NCBI GenBank assembly: GCA_002104945.1
Contig: MCFH01000083.1
Coordinates: 1 to 64,000 of the forward strand
DNA length: 64,000 nucleotides
Reading direction: 5' to 3'
Source: Piromyces finnis
Lineage: Eukaryota; Neocallimastigomycota; Neocallimastigomycetes; Neocallimastigales; Neocallimastigaceae
The notes below the pieces were generated by a model that did not search any database, had not been told where the DNA came from, and saw only the letters and a list, made by a program, of their open reading frames with translations. This document shows, in pieces, positions 35,301 to 46,200 of the stretch; the stretch's first letter is position 1, and each line of letters starts with the position of its first letter. The position numbers were made by a program, and so were the translations under genes.

Positions 35301-37842
35301 CTTTTTTGTCTTTATTGTTATTGTTTTCATTTTCTTTATCATACATATAATTAAAGTTCCTTACTTGAAAAGTTTCTGTATCTTGACTATATGTTTCATT
35401 ATTATTTTCTTTTTCTAAATTATAATTGTAGTCACCAGGTTCTTCTTCTAAAAAACCTACGACTCTTTTCACTTTAATTTTCCTTGATTTTATGTCGAAT
35501 ATTCTGTATCCTACTGAAGATTCATCATATCCGATAAAGATTCCCTCCTTAGTTTTGTCTTGAAATTTTGGAATGTTACTGTCATCTAAATAATACACTT
35601 TACATCCAAATACTCTTAAATTTTTATAATCAACTTTTCTGTTGTACATTAATTCAAATGGTATTTCACCATTAATTCCACTGTGCGGAACTCGATTATG
35701 AACATAGTTCGCTGTTTTCACAGCATCTTCCCAAAAGCGACGACATAACCTTGCGTCCATTAACATTGCAGTAGCAGTTTTTATTAACTTTCCATTGAAT
35801 CTTTCTGCTCTTCCATTCTGCTCCGGATTTCCAGGGACGGTGAATTGTTGAGTTATTCCATATTCGTTACATAACTCCTTGAAGTTATTAGAAGTGAATT
35901 CAGTTCCATTATCGCTTCTAAGATATTTTACTTTGGATGATAATTCATTAGTAGTTTTATTCAGCCAATTTCCAAATTCTTTGAAAACATCACTTTTATT
36001 CTTGACAAATATTACCCATCCATATCGACTGTAATCATCTAAGATACTTAAAAAGTATACGTTGTCATGAATTGATGGTGTGATTGGACCTACCAAATCG
36101 ATGTGTACTAGTTCCAAAACACTTGATGCTCTACTATCTGACCTTTTATGAGGGATTTCTTTCATTTTGCTTCTCATGCATATTGTACAATTGTGAATAT
36201 TGTTCTTTTCATCATTATTGTTGAAATTCAGATGCCCTATTCTTCTATGCCAGTATTCACCATTGTTTCGTACATTATCGCACATTGAGTAATTATTAAC
36301 TACATTACCTTCTTTGATGTACAAATTGAATACATCATATTCATTTGCTTTAACTTCGTATACATTATCTGTTTTCTTATCTTTTATATATGCAAATACA
36401 TTATTGTTCTTCTCATCAAAGATTATTTGGTAGCCACTTTTAACTAACTTGGCAACAGAAATTAAATTTCGTTTTACATCTGGGATGTACATTACATCTT
36501 CTAATTTTATTGGTTCTTCATTAATAGATCCATTTACTTCACCCATATGTGTTGACTTTGTAGTCGCTCCATTTGCATAATTGATTGGTTCTACATGTTC
36601 AAAAACATTTTTGAGAATTCCTATATCTTTGGTAATATGATTAGAAGCACCAGAATCTAAAGTCCATGTAGTAAAACTTGTAGGTACATTTTCACAAGAT
36701 ACGTAATTGCATGATTTATTATTACATTCATCATTGTTATTGTCAAATAATGTATTGTAATCAACTGTAAACAAATCTTGATATCCAACTTCTGGTTCAA
36801 AGTCTTCAGTGGTTTGTTTATTTACTATTTCACCTGTTGCTAAAAATGCTTCCTTGCCTTTATTTTTCTCTTTTCTTAGCCTTCTTGTAACTTCTTCTGA
36901 AAGTTCTTTTTGAATACGACATTGTTTTACAGTATGTCCTTTTTGATGACAAAAATAACATGTAATGTTTTGTTTATTTTTGTTATTCCAATTTCTTTCT
37001 TCATTGGACTTTTCTTTTCCTTTATTTGTATTTTTATTATGATTATTACTTTGTTTGTTGCGGTAGTATTTAGTACTTTCCTTTCTTTTATCACCTTTGT
37101 AACTACCTTCAACACTAAAGATATGTCTAATTCCGAAGGTTTCAGATTTCTCTTTCGGATCAAATTTGTTCATCTTATCTATCATTCTTGCTGTGTCCTT
37201 TTTGCATTCTTCCCAGTCTTCATGCTTAAGGACTGTGACTTTCCTATATTTTTCTGGTAAGGCTTGATACAGTAAACCAATTTTTTCTTCATCATCTATT
37301 TTCACATTTAGTTGTTCTAACTTATTAAAGTTGGAATTTAACTTATTTACAAATCTTGAGAAACTTTCTTTCGGGTCGTATTTTAAGGAGTTTGTTTCCT
37401 TAATAAGCCTATTCTTTCTTTCTATTTTATCCCCTAAATAAATGTCTTCTAATAGTTTCCACATTTCGTAGCTTGTTAAAGACCTATCTTGGATATCTTG
37501 TTGGCAGTTTGGGCCTAAAGTATACCTAATTAAAAATTGGATATTCCTATCTGTTTTTAAGTCATCTTCGGTTACGTTCTTATCATAGTAGGTATTGATT
37601 TCAAAAGGTGCCTTTAGATATTCTTCTCCGTCGATATCCATTCCTTCGTCACTTTTGATCTTTGGGGTTTTGTTTTCATCAACCCAATCTTCAAGACCAT
37701 AATAATTTAAAATATTCCTCATAAACATTTGCCACGTTATGAAATTTTTATTGTTCAATTCATAAGTGACCTTTCCTAGCATAACGGTAGGATCGAATAT
37801 AGGGATTGATCCAGTATCTCCGTTAGATTTTCTTTTTGACAT
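32389..37842 (-). CDS. C1 gag-pol polyprotein (Copia type)
   Basis: The frame is open from 37875, but that start lies inside the primer-binding site. The ATG at 37842 (MSKRKSNG) is the better start, giving about 1,817 residues. Approximate order (residues counted from 37875): gag 12-230; CCHC knuckle near 305 (CYFCHQKGHTVKQC); protease near 405 (LDSGASNH); integrase zinc region near 540 and DDE core 590-690 (HIDLVGP, RSDNGTEF, NGRAERFNG); then ~500 residues of K/N/E-rich low complexity (about 815-1310); RT 1340-1600 with YVDDILITG near 1521; RNase H 1680-1800 (DSDYGGD, STAEAEYY). It ends 22 bp before the LTR. No frameshift or missing catalytic motif. Confidence 0.95.
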   Translation of the reverse strand: MSKRKSNGDTGSIPIFDPTVMLGKVTYELNNKNFITWQMFMRNILNYYGLEDWVDENKTPKIKSDEGMDIDGEEYLKAPFEINTYYDKNVTEDDLKTDRNIQFLIRYTLGPNCQQDIQDRSLTSYEMWKLLEDIYLGDKIERKNRLIKETNSLKYDPKESFSRFVNKLNSNFNKLEQLNVKIDDEEKIGLLYQALPEKYRKVTVLKHEDWEECKKDTARMIDKMNKFDPKEKSETFGIRHIFSVEGSYKGDKRKESTKYYRNKQSNNHNKNTNKGKEKSNEERNWNNKNKQNITCYFCHQKGHTVKQCRIQKELSEEVTRRLRKEKNKGKEAFLATGEIVNKQTTEDFEPEVGYQDLFTVDYNTLFDNNNDECNNKSCNYVSCENVPTSFTTWTLDSGASNHITKDIGILKNVFEHVEPINYANGATTKSTHMGEVNGSINEEPIKLEDVMYIPDVKRNLISVAKLVKSGYQIIFDEKNNNVFAYIKDKKTDNVYEVKANEYDVFNLYIKEGNVVNNYSMCDNVRNNGEYWHRRIGHLNFNNNDEKNNIHNCTICMRSKMKEIPHKRSDSRASSVLELVHIDLVGPITPSIHDNVYFLSILDDYSRYGWVIFVKNKSDVFKEFGNWLNKTTNELSSKVKYLRSDNGTEFTSNNFKELCNEYGITQQFTVPGNPEQNGRAERFNGKLIKTATAMLMDARLCRRFWEDAVKTANYVHNRVPHSGINGEIPFELMYNRKVDYKNLRVFGCKVYYLDDSNIPKFQDKTKEGIFIGYDESSVGYRIFDIKSRKIKVKRVVGFLEEEPGDYNYNLEKENNNETYSQDTETFQVRNFNYMYDKENENNNNKDKKEKDISNENDKLMNENLETLNDKTSNKEDLKEVNYEEKFRNIEEKLDKLTSLLNKEKNNSSESFMQVCEDTNDSNMSIEDSEEEDLNLLDYIKLKEKKKERLNKNNYQKIEEMEENKEIKISTSMESVSETNKEKENNNDISGSNDGNINNFTLEENNLKYNNLKYNSADETEICEIKEVNIKRNDDKKNKNINSKDNSNISKDNKRNNKYLNAKGNVYFIEENSDIVNKNELIEEVLKTPSEMEINDLTGEIDNNDFLNILSPDIDLGTRKKIDFENIESVKNNINKNNRKEIENNYSNVKVNYKNEEYYKKNYIPINENEIRRNLNKENINIPEEKSKFKNISDEKESNLNNQNKKEYNLRNLKNKNEIKDPINKDKSKKKFFDKKKLLSKQNFLNKRNLNRKLKSNKNFKLNENHPPKEEKFPRKRKLVPSEDVIEEKFSKPHEHEPEKKKIKEVALTIAQIKEPNSYNDIFKRKDKDKWIKAIEAELLNMKERKVFKRIDEVPEDANIIDSRWVFKIKRNSTGEIEKYKARLVARGFTQEYGEDYNETFSPTLKQDSLRILIGIAAINNYKIHQLDVKAAYLYADLKEDIYMKAPEGDKMYKKGLWKLNKALYGLKQAAREWNNNISNTLIELGFQKLVSEPCIFIKTKNNKLVCLVGIYVDDILITGKKEEIDKTIKLIKEKYVITDVGDANFIIGIKVETLKDGYLLHQERYLKDILHKFGLENCRGSKTTTPIKNDEQLNQPFDPTTYRAAIGSLLYLAIGTRPDILFSVTKASRFSQNPTIQNWKNVLQIFKYLKENPHYGIRFERNLNLKIFVDSDYGGDEETRKSTTGFVFLLGNGPTSWYSKLQKCVSTSTAEAEYYGLCECSKQALWYRNIFSELKIKEECLKINIDNQATIYNANNETINPKSKHIDIKYHKVRELIKENKISLEYIKSEENLADGFTKYLNKNKMKIFRDSLLYKYK

Positions 37843-37869
37843 ATTAAAAAAAAACTTACTTAAATATAA

Positions 37870-37890
37870 GAGCAATTGAGACTCTTAATC
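37870..37890 (-). promoter_or_regulatory. C1 primer-binding site, probably for a tRNA-Lys(CUU) 5' half
   Basis: It abuts the 5' LTR. The plus strand here, which would be the primer sequence, contains TGAGACTCTTAATC. This looks like the anticodon arm of tRNA-Lys(CUU), loop CTCTTAA, with the primer end just 3' of the loop. Priming by a cleaved tRNA half is known for Drosophila copia (initiator tRNA-Met). The upstream D-arm match is looser, so the tRNA identity is inferred. Confidence 0.55.
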
Positions 37891-38125
37891 TGTCAGATAA
37901 ATTTAGTTTACACTTAAATTTATTTATAAAACTATTTGGGTTTTTATAATCTTTTATTTATTTATATTTATTTTATAATATAAATATTGTAACTTTCTTA
38001 AAATCTTTTTATTAAAAAATAACCAAAGAATAAAAATGTAGTACAATATTAATTTATAATTTTATAAAATACAAATACATAAAAAATACATAAAATATTA
38101 TTTTGGAATGTATTTTATTTTCACA
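37891..38125 (-). repeat. C1 5' LTR (235 bp)
   Basis: Matches 32132-32366 throughout. It contains the promoter of the minus-strand element. Confidence 0.96.
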
Positions 38126-38130
38126 TAGTA
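38126..38130. other. C1 target-site duplication, right (TAGTA)
   Basis: Repeats 32127-32131. Host sequence matching left-copy 14166 onward follows. Confidence 0.95.
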
Positions 38131-38218
38131 AATATTAAAAAGATGATATAATATGATTAAAATTATAAATAATTCTTTAGGTATTATATATATATTTATT
38201 ATATTTAATTATTTACAA

Positions 38219-38251
<33 letters not shown>

Positions 38252-38270
38252 TCCTTTATATTTGGGTTAT
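38131..38270. other. Short host segment between C1 and G1
   Basis: 140 bp matching left-copy ~14166-14306, with a poly-T run. It ends with GTTAT, the expected 5-bp target duplication of G1, whose partner lies outside the window. Confidence 0.85.
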
Positions 38271-39400
38271 TGTAAAAGTTTTACTAAACTTATAATTTAA
38301 TATTAAAATATCAAATTAAATAAAAGGTTAAGAGATAACTAGGTTAGAAAAAAAAATGTTTTATTAAAATAATCTTAATTGATTTATAAATGAATAATTA
38401 AATTATATATTATGGTTAAAATAATTTCTTTTATTTTATTTAATGATATATTGCTAAAATATATAATAATAAGATTATTTAGTAGTAATACTCATTAAGT
38501 ATTAATTATTATTAATAGTTAATAATTTATAGTTAATAATCTTTAGTTAATAATTTATAGTTAATAATTTAATAATTTATGGTTAATAATTTTTGGTTAA
38601 TAATCTTTACAAAGATTTTAATTTCATAAACTATTCTAAACTATTTATACTATTTGCAATTTTACATTTAATAATAAAATAACTTTTCAATACATGATTA
38701 TATTCATAATATATTTTATAATACTTAAACTAAACTTAAGACTTATTCCTAATTATTAAAAAATAACTATTGTTTATAATATTCATAATATTAATTATTT
38801 CTTAATTATAATATAATTCATTGAATATAATATTAATAATTATAATCCTCTAGTTCAAAGATTATAAATTATGTTATTGAAATAATTATTATAAAATAAA
38901 GTTAATTAGTTCCGGAAAATAATGTTGATTTAATTAAACAATAATTTTTATACTTTGAGTGAATGATTTATGTTTGATATATCAGGGGTGATCATTCTCT
39001 GAATAAACAATTAATCATTGCTAACAAAATATCTTTAAATTGGAATATCTCGTGAACCAGCAGAGATATTGACCTGATTTTAAGATATGTTGTTTGTCTC
39101 GAGCGTGGCTTTCTAACGAACGTAATTATAACCAAAATATTTTTATTCAAAAATCGTCATTCGTTGAGGAGATACGCGTGTTTTTTCTTATTCCATTTTA
39201 ACGATAAGGGTTAAAGTTATTTATTATAAAAATTATTAAGGGTTAAGGTCATATTTTAACCTTTCCTAAATTTTTAAATATTTCTTAATAAAATTTTATA
39301 ATTTATTTGAAAATAAACTATTTGTTGATTTTGAATTTTCATAAGTGATTTCACAATTCCAAGTGATCTTGAAATTGTAATTTCACTAGTATTCGTGACA
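38271..39400 (-). repeat. G1 3' LTR (proposed, ~1,130 bp)
   Basis: The left end is fixed by the end of host homology. The right end is proposed at CGTGACA (39400): on the minus strand this gives TGTCACGAATACTAG directly after a purine-rich GGCGGAGCGA. TG...CA ends agree. The partner LTR is outside the window, so the inner boundary is not proven. Confidence 0.6.
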
Positions 39401-39410
39401 TCGCTCCGCC
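39401..39410 (-). promoter_or_regulatory. G1 polypurine tract (proposed)
   Basis: GGCGGAGCGA on the minus strand, abutting the proposed LTR start. It is GC-rich in an otherwise AT-rich region. Confidence 0.5.
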
Positions 39411-40320
39411 AAAAAAAATCGAATACCAGGCGATTGAAATAATATAAAATAAAATTGTATAATAAAGTATAATTGAAATAAATTGAAGTAGTATATATTA
39501 AATATAAACCAATATATAGTTGTATGTGTAACATGAAATAAAATGGTAACTAAATAAAGAATATATTTAATATAATATGTTGAATATATTGCAATATATG
39601 AAATAAAATTAAAAAACATTTTCTTGTGTAACATTCAGTCAAATTCATAAAATTTTTGAAAGAAATGTTGAAATTTAAATTGATCATTGAGTGAAAAAAT
39701 TGAAATTCGTACGAAAAATTAAAATTTGAATAAGAAATATTATTCCTAGGATATTGAAGCACTTTTTATTTTTGAAAAATGTTAACATTTGCTAAAATAA
39801 TTGAAATTTCAAAAATTGATCAAATAAACTTTAATTAATATGATTTTGAAAAAAAAAATTTTTGAAATTTTTGAAAAATTTTTAATAATAAAAAATTTTT
39901 TCATTAAATACAAAAAAAATTTTGAACTAAACTTTTTGAAAAAATGTCACTGAAAAATATTGATTTTAATGATCGATCGAGATAGTGACAATATTGAAAT
40001 TGATACTATTGAATAGAGAATAAAATAAGCATTAACAACATATAAATATTTGTAATTGTACTGCTAAAATAAATTGAAAATTATTCTCTTTAAATATTTA
40101 ATTTTCATTATAAAAATTTTGTGTTTTAAATTAAATAAATTGATAAAATTGTTGGATCAAAAATTATTGAATTGAAATTTAACATTCATAGAAAAAAATT
40201 TTTGAAATTTGTGTTGAAATGTATTAGATGAGTAATACAAATTATAATAAAACATAATGTTAGTGAAAGATATTAATAAATTTTTAAAAAAATAAAATTG
40301 TTGAAATGCAATTTAAAGAA
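39411..40320 (-). other. G1 3' untranslated region
   Basis: About 0.9 kb between the pol stop and the polypurine tract. Very AT-rich, with repeated TTTTTGAAATTT-like words. No frame of interest; antisense open frames here are not supported as genes. Confidence 0.6.
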
Positions 40321-42608
40321 TTAGATTTTGTGTTTTCTAATACTTTTATTGAATTGAATTAATAATTCTTGATATCTTGGGTTACTTTCTATTACTGTAG
40401 CAGGAACCCAGTGCCAACTTAGGCGGTGTTTATAACGAATTTTATATTCGTAGCGTTTTTCTTTATAATTTGTCCTAAAGTCACCAATTTCTATAATTTC
40501 TGCATTAGTTTCTTTATATTTAAATCTATTTTTAAATTTATCTGGCGTAGATACATAAGGTTCAAGTTCCGATATGTGAAATACAGGGTGGTGTTTTGGA
40601 AAAGGTGATTTTGAAATATCTATTTTATAATTACCATTGTTTAAAACTTCTAAAACCTTGTAAGGACCATACTTACGAGGCGCTAGTTTGGCATTTTCAG
40701 TAGTAGCAAAAGCAGGAGGTGCATGAATCCAAACTTTTTGTCCTTCATTCAATTCAGGAGCAATAATTCTTTTCTTATCGGCAGCTCTTTTGTATAAATC
40801 TTGAGATCTAAGCAAAACATCTTTAACTAAAAGGAAATTTTTACTAACATCTTTAATGTATTTAAAGTTTGAATCAGAACCTTGAAACAAAAAGACATCA
40901 TCCATAGGTGGGTGGAATCCATAATTAATGAAAAATGGAGTTTGTTTTGTAGATTCATGAACTGTATTATTATAAACAAATTCAGCTAGATGTAACCATT
41001 CAATCCAGTCATCGTGGAAAAATGTTCTTGAATAGCAACGTAAATATTGTTCAATGAAAGAGTTACAACGTTCTACTTGACCAACGGTCTCATGGTGATC
41101 TGTGGTAGCTATTTTTGGCTTAACACGCAATTTTTCCATAATTTCTATCCATAAAGCACTAGTAAATTGTGTTCCTCTGTCCGTATAAATATCTGTAGGT
41201 AGTCCATGGAGTTTAAAAATATTTTTTAGGAAAGCTTTGGCAGTTTCTTCAGCTGTAGGTATTTCTTTGAACGGAATAAGGTGAATCATTTTTGAAAAGC
41301 GATCTACAACAACCATTATAACGGAAAACTTTTTTGATTCAGGGAGACCACAAAGAAAATCGATTTCAATAGATTTCCAAGGGCGATCAGGAATTTCTAA
41401 AGGTCTTAAAAGATCATATCTTTTATGTCTATTAACTTTATTTCTGGAACATTGTTCGCAAGAATTGACAAAATTTACGATATCTTGATGCATTTTGGGC
41501 CACCAAAAATTACGGTTAATTAGTTCTTCAGTTCTTCGAATACCTAAATGTCCAGCAGTAGCGTTATCATGGTACCTGGTTAAAATATCTACATGAAGTT
41601 TTTCTGGTACATAAATTAAATTATTATATAAAATTAAATTATTTTTTATTTTAAATTTTTCCATTTTTCTGAAAGGTCTGTAAAAGTAACCTTGATTAGC
41701 ATTATTAGGACTAAAGTAAAGATAAATATTATTCGCATTTTCATCATCCTTATAATTTTCTATTATTTGATCAATGAGAGAACCAACAATACCAACAAAA
41801 CATGGAGTATCGGGAACGTTTTTATAATCTAATATATGTTCTGGTTTAGGTTCAACATTATTTTTCTCGTAATCAGGTCTTCTTGATAAACTATCAGGTT
41901 TACCATTTTTTCTCCCTTGGCGGTATATTAATTGAAAATTATATTCTTGGAAAAATAAATGCCAACGATGTTGACGTTGGTTTCCGACTTTACCACCTAA
42001 GGTGTATAGAAGGTTTTTATGGTCAGTAAAAACGGTTACTTGGTATTTAGCACCTAGTAATAAATGTCTCCAGGTAGAAAATGCACATTTTATAGCTAAA
42101 AGTTCCTTTTCAGTAATTGAATAATTTAATTCAGCATTGTTTAAACATCTTGAATAATATGCTACAGGATGTAATTTGTTATCTTCATCCTTTTGAGAAA
42201 GTATACAACCAATGGCAAAATTACTAGCATCGCATTCGACAATAAATGGTTTGGTTGGATCTGGATGTAATAAAATAGGTGAAGAGATTAGTCTCTTTTT
42301 TAATTCTAAAAATGAGTTATTACATTTATCATTCCAATTAAAACTAGTATTTTTCTTTGTTAAATTGTGAAGCGGTTTAGCAATAGTAGCAAAATCTTTT
42401 ATAAATCTTCTATAATAGTTGCATAATCCAACAAAGCGTTGAACATCTTTTACACAATTAGGTGTAGGCCATTCTTGGACAGATTTAATTTTCTTTGGAT
42501 CAGTAGATATACCATTGCCTGATATAACGTGTCCTAAAAATTCAACTTCTGGCTTGTGAAATTCACATTTCTTTAATTTAGCAAATAAATTATTTTTGAG
42601 TAATGTTT
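40321..42608 (-). CDS. G1 pol, C-terminal part (late RT, RNase H, integrase, chromodomain-like end)
   Basis: About 762 codons of uninterrupted frame. The first few codons of the open frame above 42608 come from the inserted LTR and are not G1. Order: RT thumb (KKCEFHKPEVEFLGHVIS), RNase H (VECDASNFAIG, EKELLAIK, TDHKNL), integrase zinc finger (H..H, CEQCSRNK), DDE core (VDRFSKMIHLIPF, TDRGTQFTS, HHETVGQVERCNSFIEQY) and a C-terminal segment (EIIEIGDFRTN..YEYKIRYKHRLSWHWVPA) resembling a chromodomain. No stop or frameshift. The G1 RT core continues in the 55253-55384 piece. Confidence 0.93.
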
Positions 42609-42613
42609 GGAGA
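42609..42613. other. G2a target-site duplication, left (GGAGA)
   Basis: Matches 55248-55252 on the other side of G2a. It lies in G1 RT codons. Confidence 0.93.
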
Positions 42614-43218
42614 TGTAATGCTGACACAGAAAGAATAGATTAGGATATCTATTCTATTACAATAACACAAAATTTAAAATAAAATAAAAAATTGTTTTAT
42701 TAAAAATATCTTTTATTATAATAGAAATTTTATTAATAACAATTACATCGATAAAATGATGAAAAATATCTTCTATTTATATTTTTCCTAAATACATTTA
42801 TATTATATTATAACTATTTATTTCTTATATATTATTATTTAAAATCTACACTAAAATCTTAATTATTAATAAATATTTAAACTATAACTATTTTTAGTAA
42901 AATACAATTGGCAATTCAAATTAAGTACTATTTAATTTGAATATGTGCCCATGTATTATTGATATATTAATCATTTATTATTTATCTATTTCTATAAAAA
43001 AAACAATACTAAAACTAGGGATTTAAATTGAGAATATTAATTTACTTGTTAAACATTAAAAATAAATTAATAATTTATTTTGTTTTAAACTTTAATTATT
43101 AATAAATAAATTATGTCTCATTTTCTTTTTCTGAATATAATTTGTGTAACTTAAACAATAATACTTGTGGCTTAAGTTACATTAAAGATATCAAACAGAG
43201 GCGTTTGATGTCTTTACA
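42614..43218 (-). repeat. G2a 3' LTR (605 bp)
   Basis: TGTAATGCTGACAC...TTTACA on the plus strand. It includes two inverted repeats at its minus-strand start: GACATCAAAC/GTTTGATATC and GTAACTTAA/TTAAGTTAC. These also occur in the other G2 LTRs. Confidence 0.95.
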
Positions 43219-43254
43219 ATCTCTCTCTCTAAGTCGAGCTCCTGCGAGATTAAT
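43219..43254 (-). promoter_or_regulatory. G2a polypurine tract and conserved preceding block
   Basis: On the minus strand the stop codon is followed by a 22-nt block (core CGCAGGAGCTCG) and then AGAGAGAGAGAT against the LTR. The 22-nt block also occurs in G2b and N1, so it is a family-specific cis element around plus-strand priming. Confidence 0.85.
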
Positions 43255-46200
43255 TTATAAGGAATCTTTTCTCGAAGGAATTTCAATTACAAATGGTTGG
43301 TATCTGTGCTTGATTAGATTACCACCTTTATTCTTTCTTATTCTCATGGAGGAGTCATTCAACTTATGTTTTGACTTTTTAGAGTTTCTTTCGAACTCTT
43401 GTATTAATTGTTTGTCCGGGATCTGATCTTCAGAAACCCAAGTGGATTTGTCAAATCCTTTCCACGATAACTTATAAAATGTCTCACCATTAACAGATTT
43501 CATCTTCTCAATTTTTTCTGGAATTTTTTCAATTAAATCTGTGCTAAGATGAATATTTCTTTTCCTACTATTAGACCTATCTATAAACTCGTTTTCAAAG
43601 TATGGTTCTAACAATGAGACATGAAAGACTGGATGACATCTCATTGTCTTTGGGAGTTTCAATTTAAAAGCGAGAGAACTAACTTTTTCAATTATTTCAA
43701 ATGGACCAAGCATTTGAGGTGCTAATTTCTTCTTCAAGTTAGTTCTCGGAGAATCTTTCAATAACCATACCTTCTTTCCCACTTCAAATTCCGGGGGACT
43801 CATTCTTTTCATATCGGCATATTTCTTATATGTTTCTTTTGCTTTTTCTAAGTTTCCTTTTAATAATTTAAAGTTTTCACTCATATCAATTACTCTTTGT
43901 TCAGCTCTACTAGGTCTATCATTAGCCGGGATTTCCAAGCTGAACTTTGGATGAAAACCATAATTAGCAAAGAATGGGGATTGATTTATAGATTGCTGTA
44001 AAGTATTATTATAAGCAAATTCAGCAAACGGGATAAGATCAACCCAGTTATTCTGCTTTTTATTGATAAAACAACGGAAATATTGTTCTAATATGCCGTT
44101 CACCCTCTCCGTTTGACCATCTGTCTGCGGATGGTTAGCAGTTGACAATGAATGATTGATATTAAGAAGGTCACAAAGTCTTGACCAGAAATCAGAAGTA
44201 AATTGCGAGCCTCTATCAGAAATAATGGAATTAGGAAGACCATGCAAACGGAAGACATTGGCAATAAAAGCATCAGCAGCAATTGAAGCAGTAGGAAGAC
44301 AACGTAAAGGAATGGCGTGAGCAAATTTAGTAAATCTATCGACAACAACCATGAGAGTTGTCATATCTCTGGACTTAGGAAGATCAACAATAAAATCAAT
44401 AGAAATATCAGACCAGGGCCTACTGGGAGTGTCCAAAGGGGATAACAATCCATAAGGCTTATGTCTGGGGACTTTGGATTTGCAACAAGTCACGCAAGAT
44501 TTGATAAAAGATTTAACGTCTGAATGAAACCTTGGCCACCAAAAGTTTCTGGAAATCAGTTCAGTGGTTTTCTTAATACCGAAATGACCAGCAGCAACAG
44601 AATCATGATGAAGTTCCAAAACTCTTGTCCTAAGAGATTTAGGAACATAAATAAGATTATTATATAACAAAAATCCCTCGTTATCAATAATAACTTTATC
44701 AATATTTTTAATAGGTGCATTACATGCAGAACCATTCATTTTAAATTGGACAATAGAATTATACAAATCGTCATTTTTAAGTTCTAATAAAATAGAATCG
44801 ATTAACGGTTTGTTATCGCTATGATGAAACGAAATAGTAAGACAAGAAACATCAGAGTTAATAACATTCACTAAATGATCACTTCTACGAGACAGAATGT
44901 CAGGCTTACCAGATTTCTTACCAGCTCTATAAATGAGTTTAAAGTCAAATCTGGATAAGAACAAATTCCATCTAATTTGTCTCTGAGATAACATTTCAGG
45001 TTTTCTAGGAAATGTTAAGTTCTTGTGATCGGTATAAATTATGAACTGATGGCGTGCACCCTCTAAGTAATGACGCCATTCTTCAAGTGCAACTATAATG
45101 GCTAACAGTTCCTTGTCATATATAGGATAGTTTCTTTGACAACTCGTCAAACGTTTAGAAAGAAATGCAATGGGATGTAATTTGCCGTCAAACTCTTGAG
45201 AGAGAATAGCACCGACAGCATAATTACTAGCATCAGTTTCAACAATAAATTGTTTATTACTATCCGCATGTTTCAGAATAGGAGCTGACGTGAACAGAGA
45301 TTTTAATAAAATAAAAGCGTCCTGATCTTCTTTCACCCAGTTAAAAGCAACATTCTTTCTAGTGAGTTTGTGAAGAGGGTTTGCAATTTTAGCAAAGTCT
45401 TTAATAAAAATTCTGTAATAGTTGCATAAACCAATAAAAGACTGAACCTCTTTAACATTCTTGGGAACCGGCCAATCAAGAATTGTTTTAACTTTATTCT
45501 CATCCATTTGCAATCCATCCTTTGAAATGACATAACCAAGAAAAGTGGTTTTCTCAACATCAAACTCACATTTTTCTAATTTAACATAAAGATTATTTTC
45601 AAGTAGTTTCTTAAGTACCTTTTTAACATGCTCATGATGTTCTTCGATATTATTAGAATAAATAAGAATATCATCAATATATGAGATAACAAAATCGTCT
45701 AAATAGTCACTAAGGACATCGTTAATGAAGTGTTGAAAAGTTGCAGGTGCATTCTTTAATCCAAAAGGCATAACCAGATATTCAAAATGACCATACCTAG
45801 TACGAAAAGCCGTTTTGTATTCGTCACCTTCTTTAATACGAACAAGATTATAAGCGGATTTAAGGTCTAATTTGGTAAAAATCTTAGCATTTTTCACCCT
45901 ATCCAAAAGGTCACTTATTAAAGGTAAAGGATATGAATTACGAATTGTAATATTATTCAACCTTCTATAATCAATACAAAGTCTTAAGGAACCGTCCTTC
46001 TTTTTAACAAACAAAATTGGGGCACCAGCAGGAGACGATGATTTCCTAATAAAACCTTTATTTAAATTTTCATCTATATACTTTTTAAGTTCCTCTCTTT
46101 CAACTTCAGTTAATGGATACAAGGGTCCATAAAATAAAGTTGAATCATCCTTAAGTTTGATTTCACAATCATAAGGTCTATGAGGAGGTAACACTTCACA

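Larger units (their letters stand above)
32132..38125 (-). mobile_element. C1: complete Ty1/Copia LTR retrotransposon
   Basis: 5,994 bp. It is bounded by two 235-bp LTRs that read the same base for base, each starting TG and ending CA, and flanked by a 5-bp target duplication TAGTA (32127-32131 and 38126-38130). The empty site is preserved in the left copy near 14161. One open frame on the minus strand encodes gag, protease, integrase, RT and RNase H in Copia order. Matching LTRs and an unbroken frame mean a very recent insertion, probably still competent. Confidence 0.97.
17949..38270. repeat. Right copy of ~17.95-kb direct duplication, interrupted by Copia element C1
   Basis: This matches 1-14306 in the same order and orientation. 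The match is broken by C1 at 32132-38125, resumes at 38131, and ends at 38270 where Gypsy element G1 begins. Both copies keep 15 linker repeats in the CBM1 gene (one unit garbled on the left), which points to a very recent event or to one locus assembled twice. No seam is visible at 17948/17949: the dockerin gene runs straight across it. Confidence 0.95.
38271..42613 (-). mobile_element. G1: Ty3/Gypsy element, 3' piece
   Basis: The host match ends at 38270 and a new LTR begins (TGTAAAAG). This piece holds the 3' LTR, a ~0.9-kb 3' untranslated part and the coding region from late RT to the chromodomain-like end. It is cut at 42613 by insertion of G2a, with GGAGA (42609-42613) repeated at 55248-55252. 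The other pieces of the same element are 55248-55384 and 61787-63263. Joined through the target duplications the RT frame is continuous, so G1 was intact when it was hit. Confidence 0.93.
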
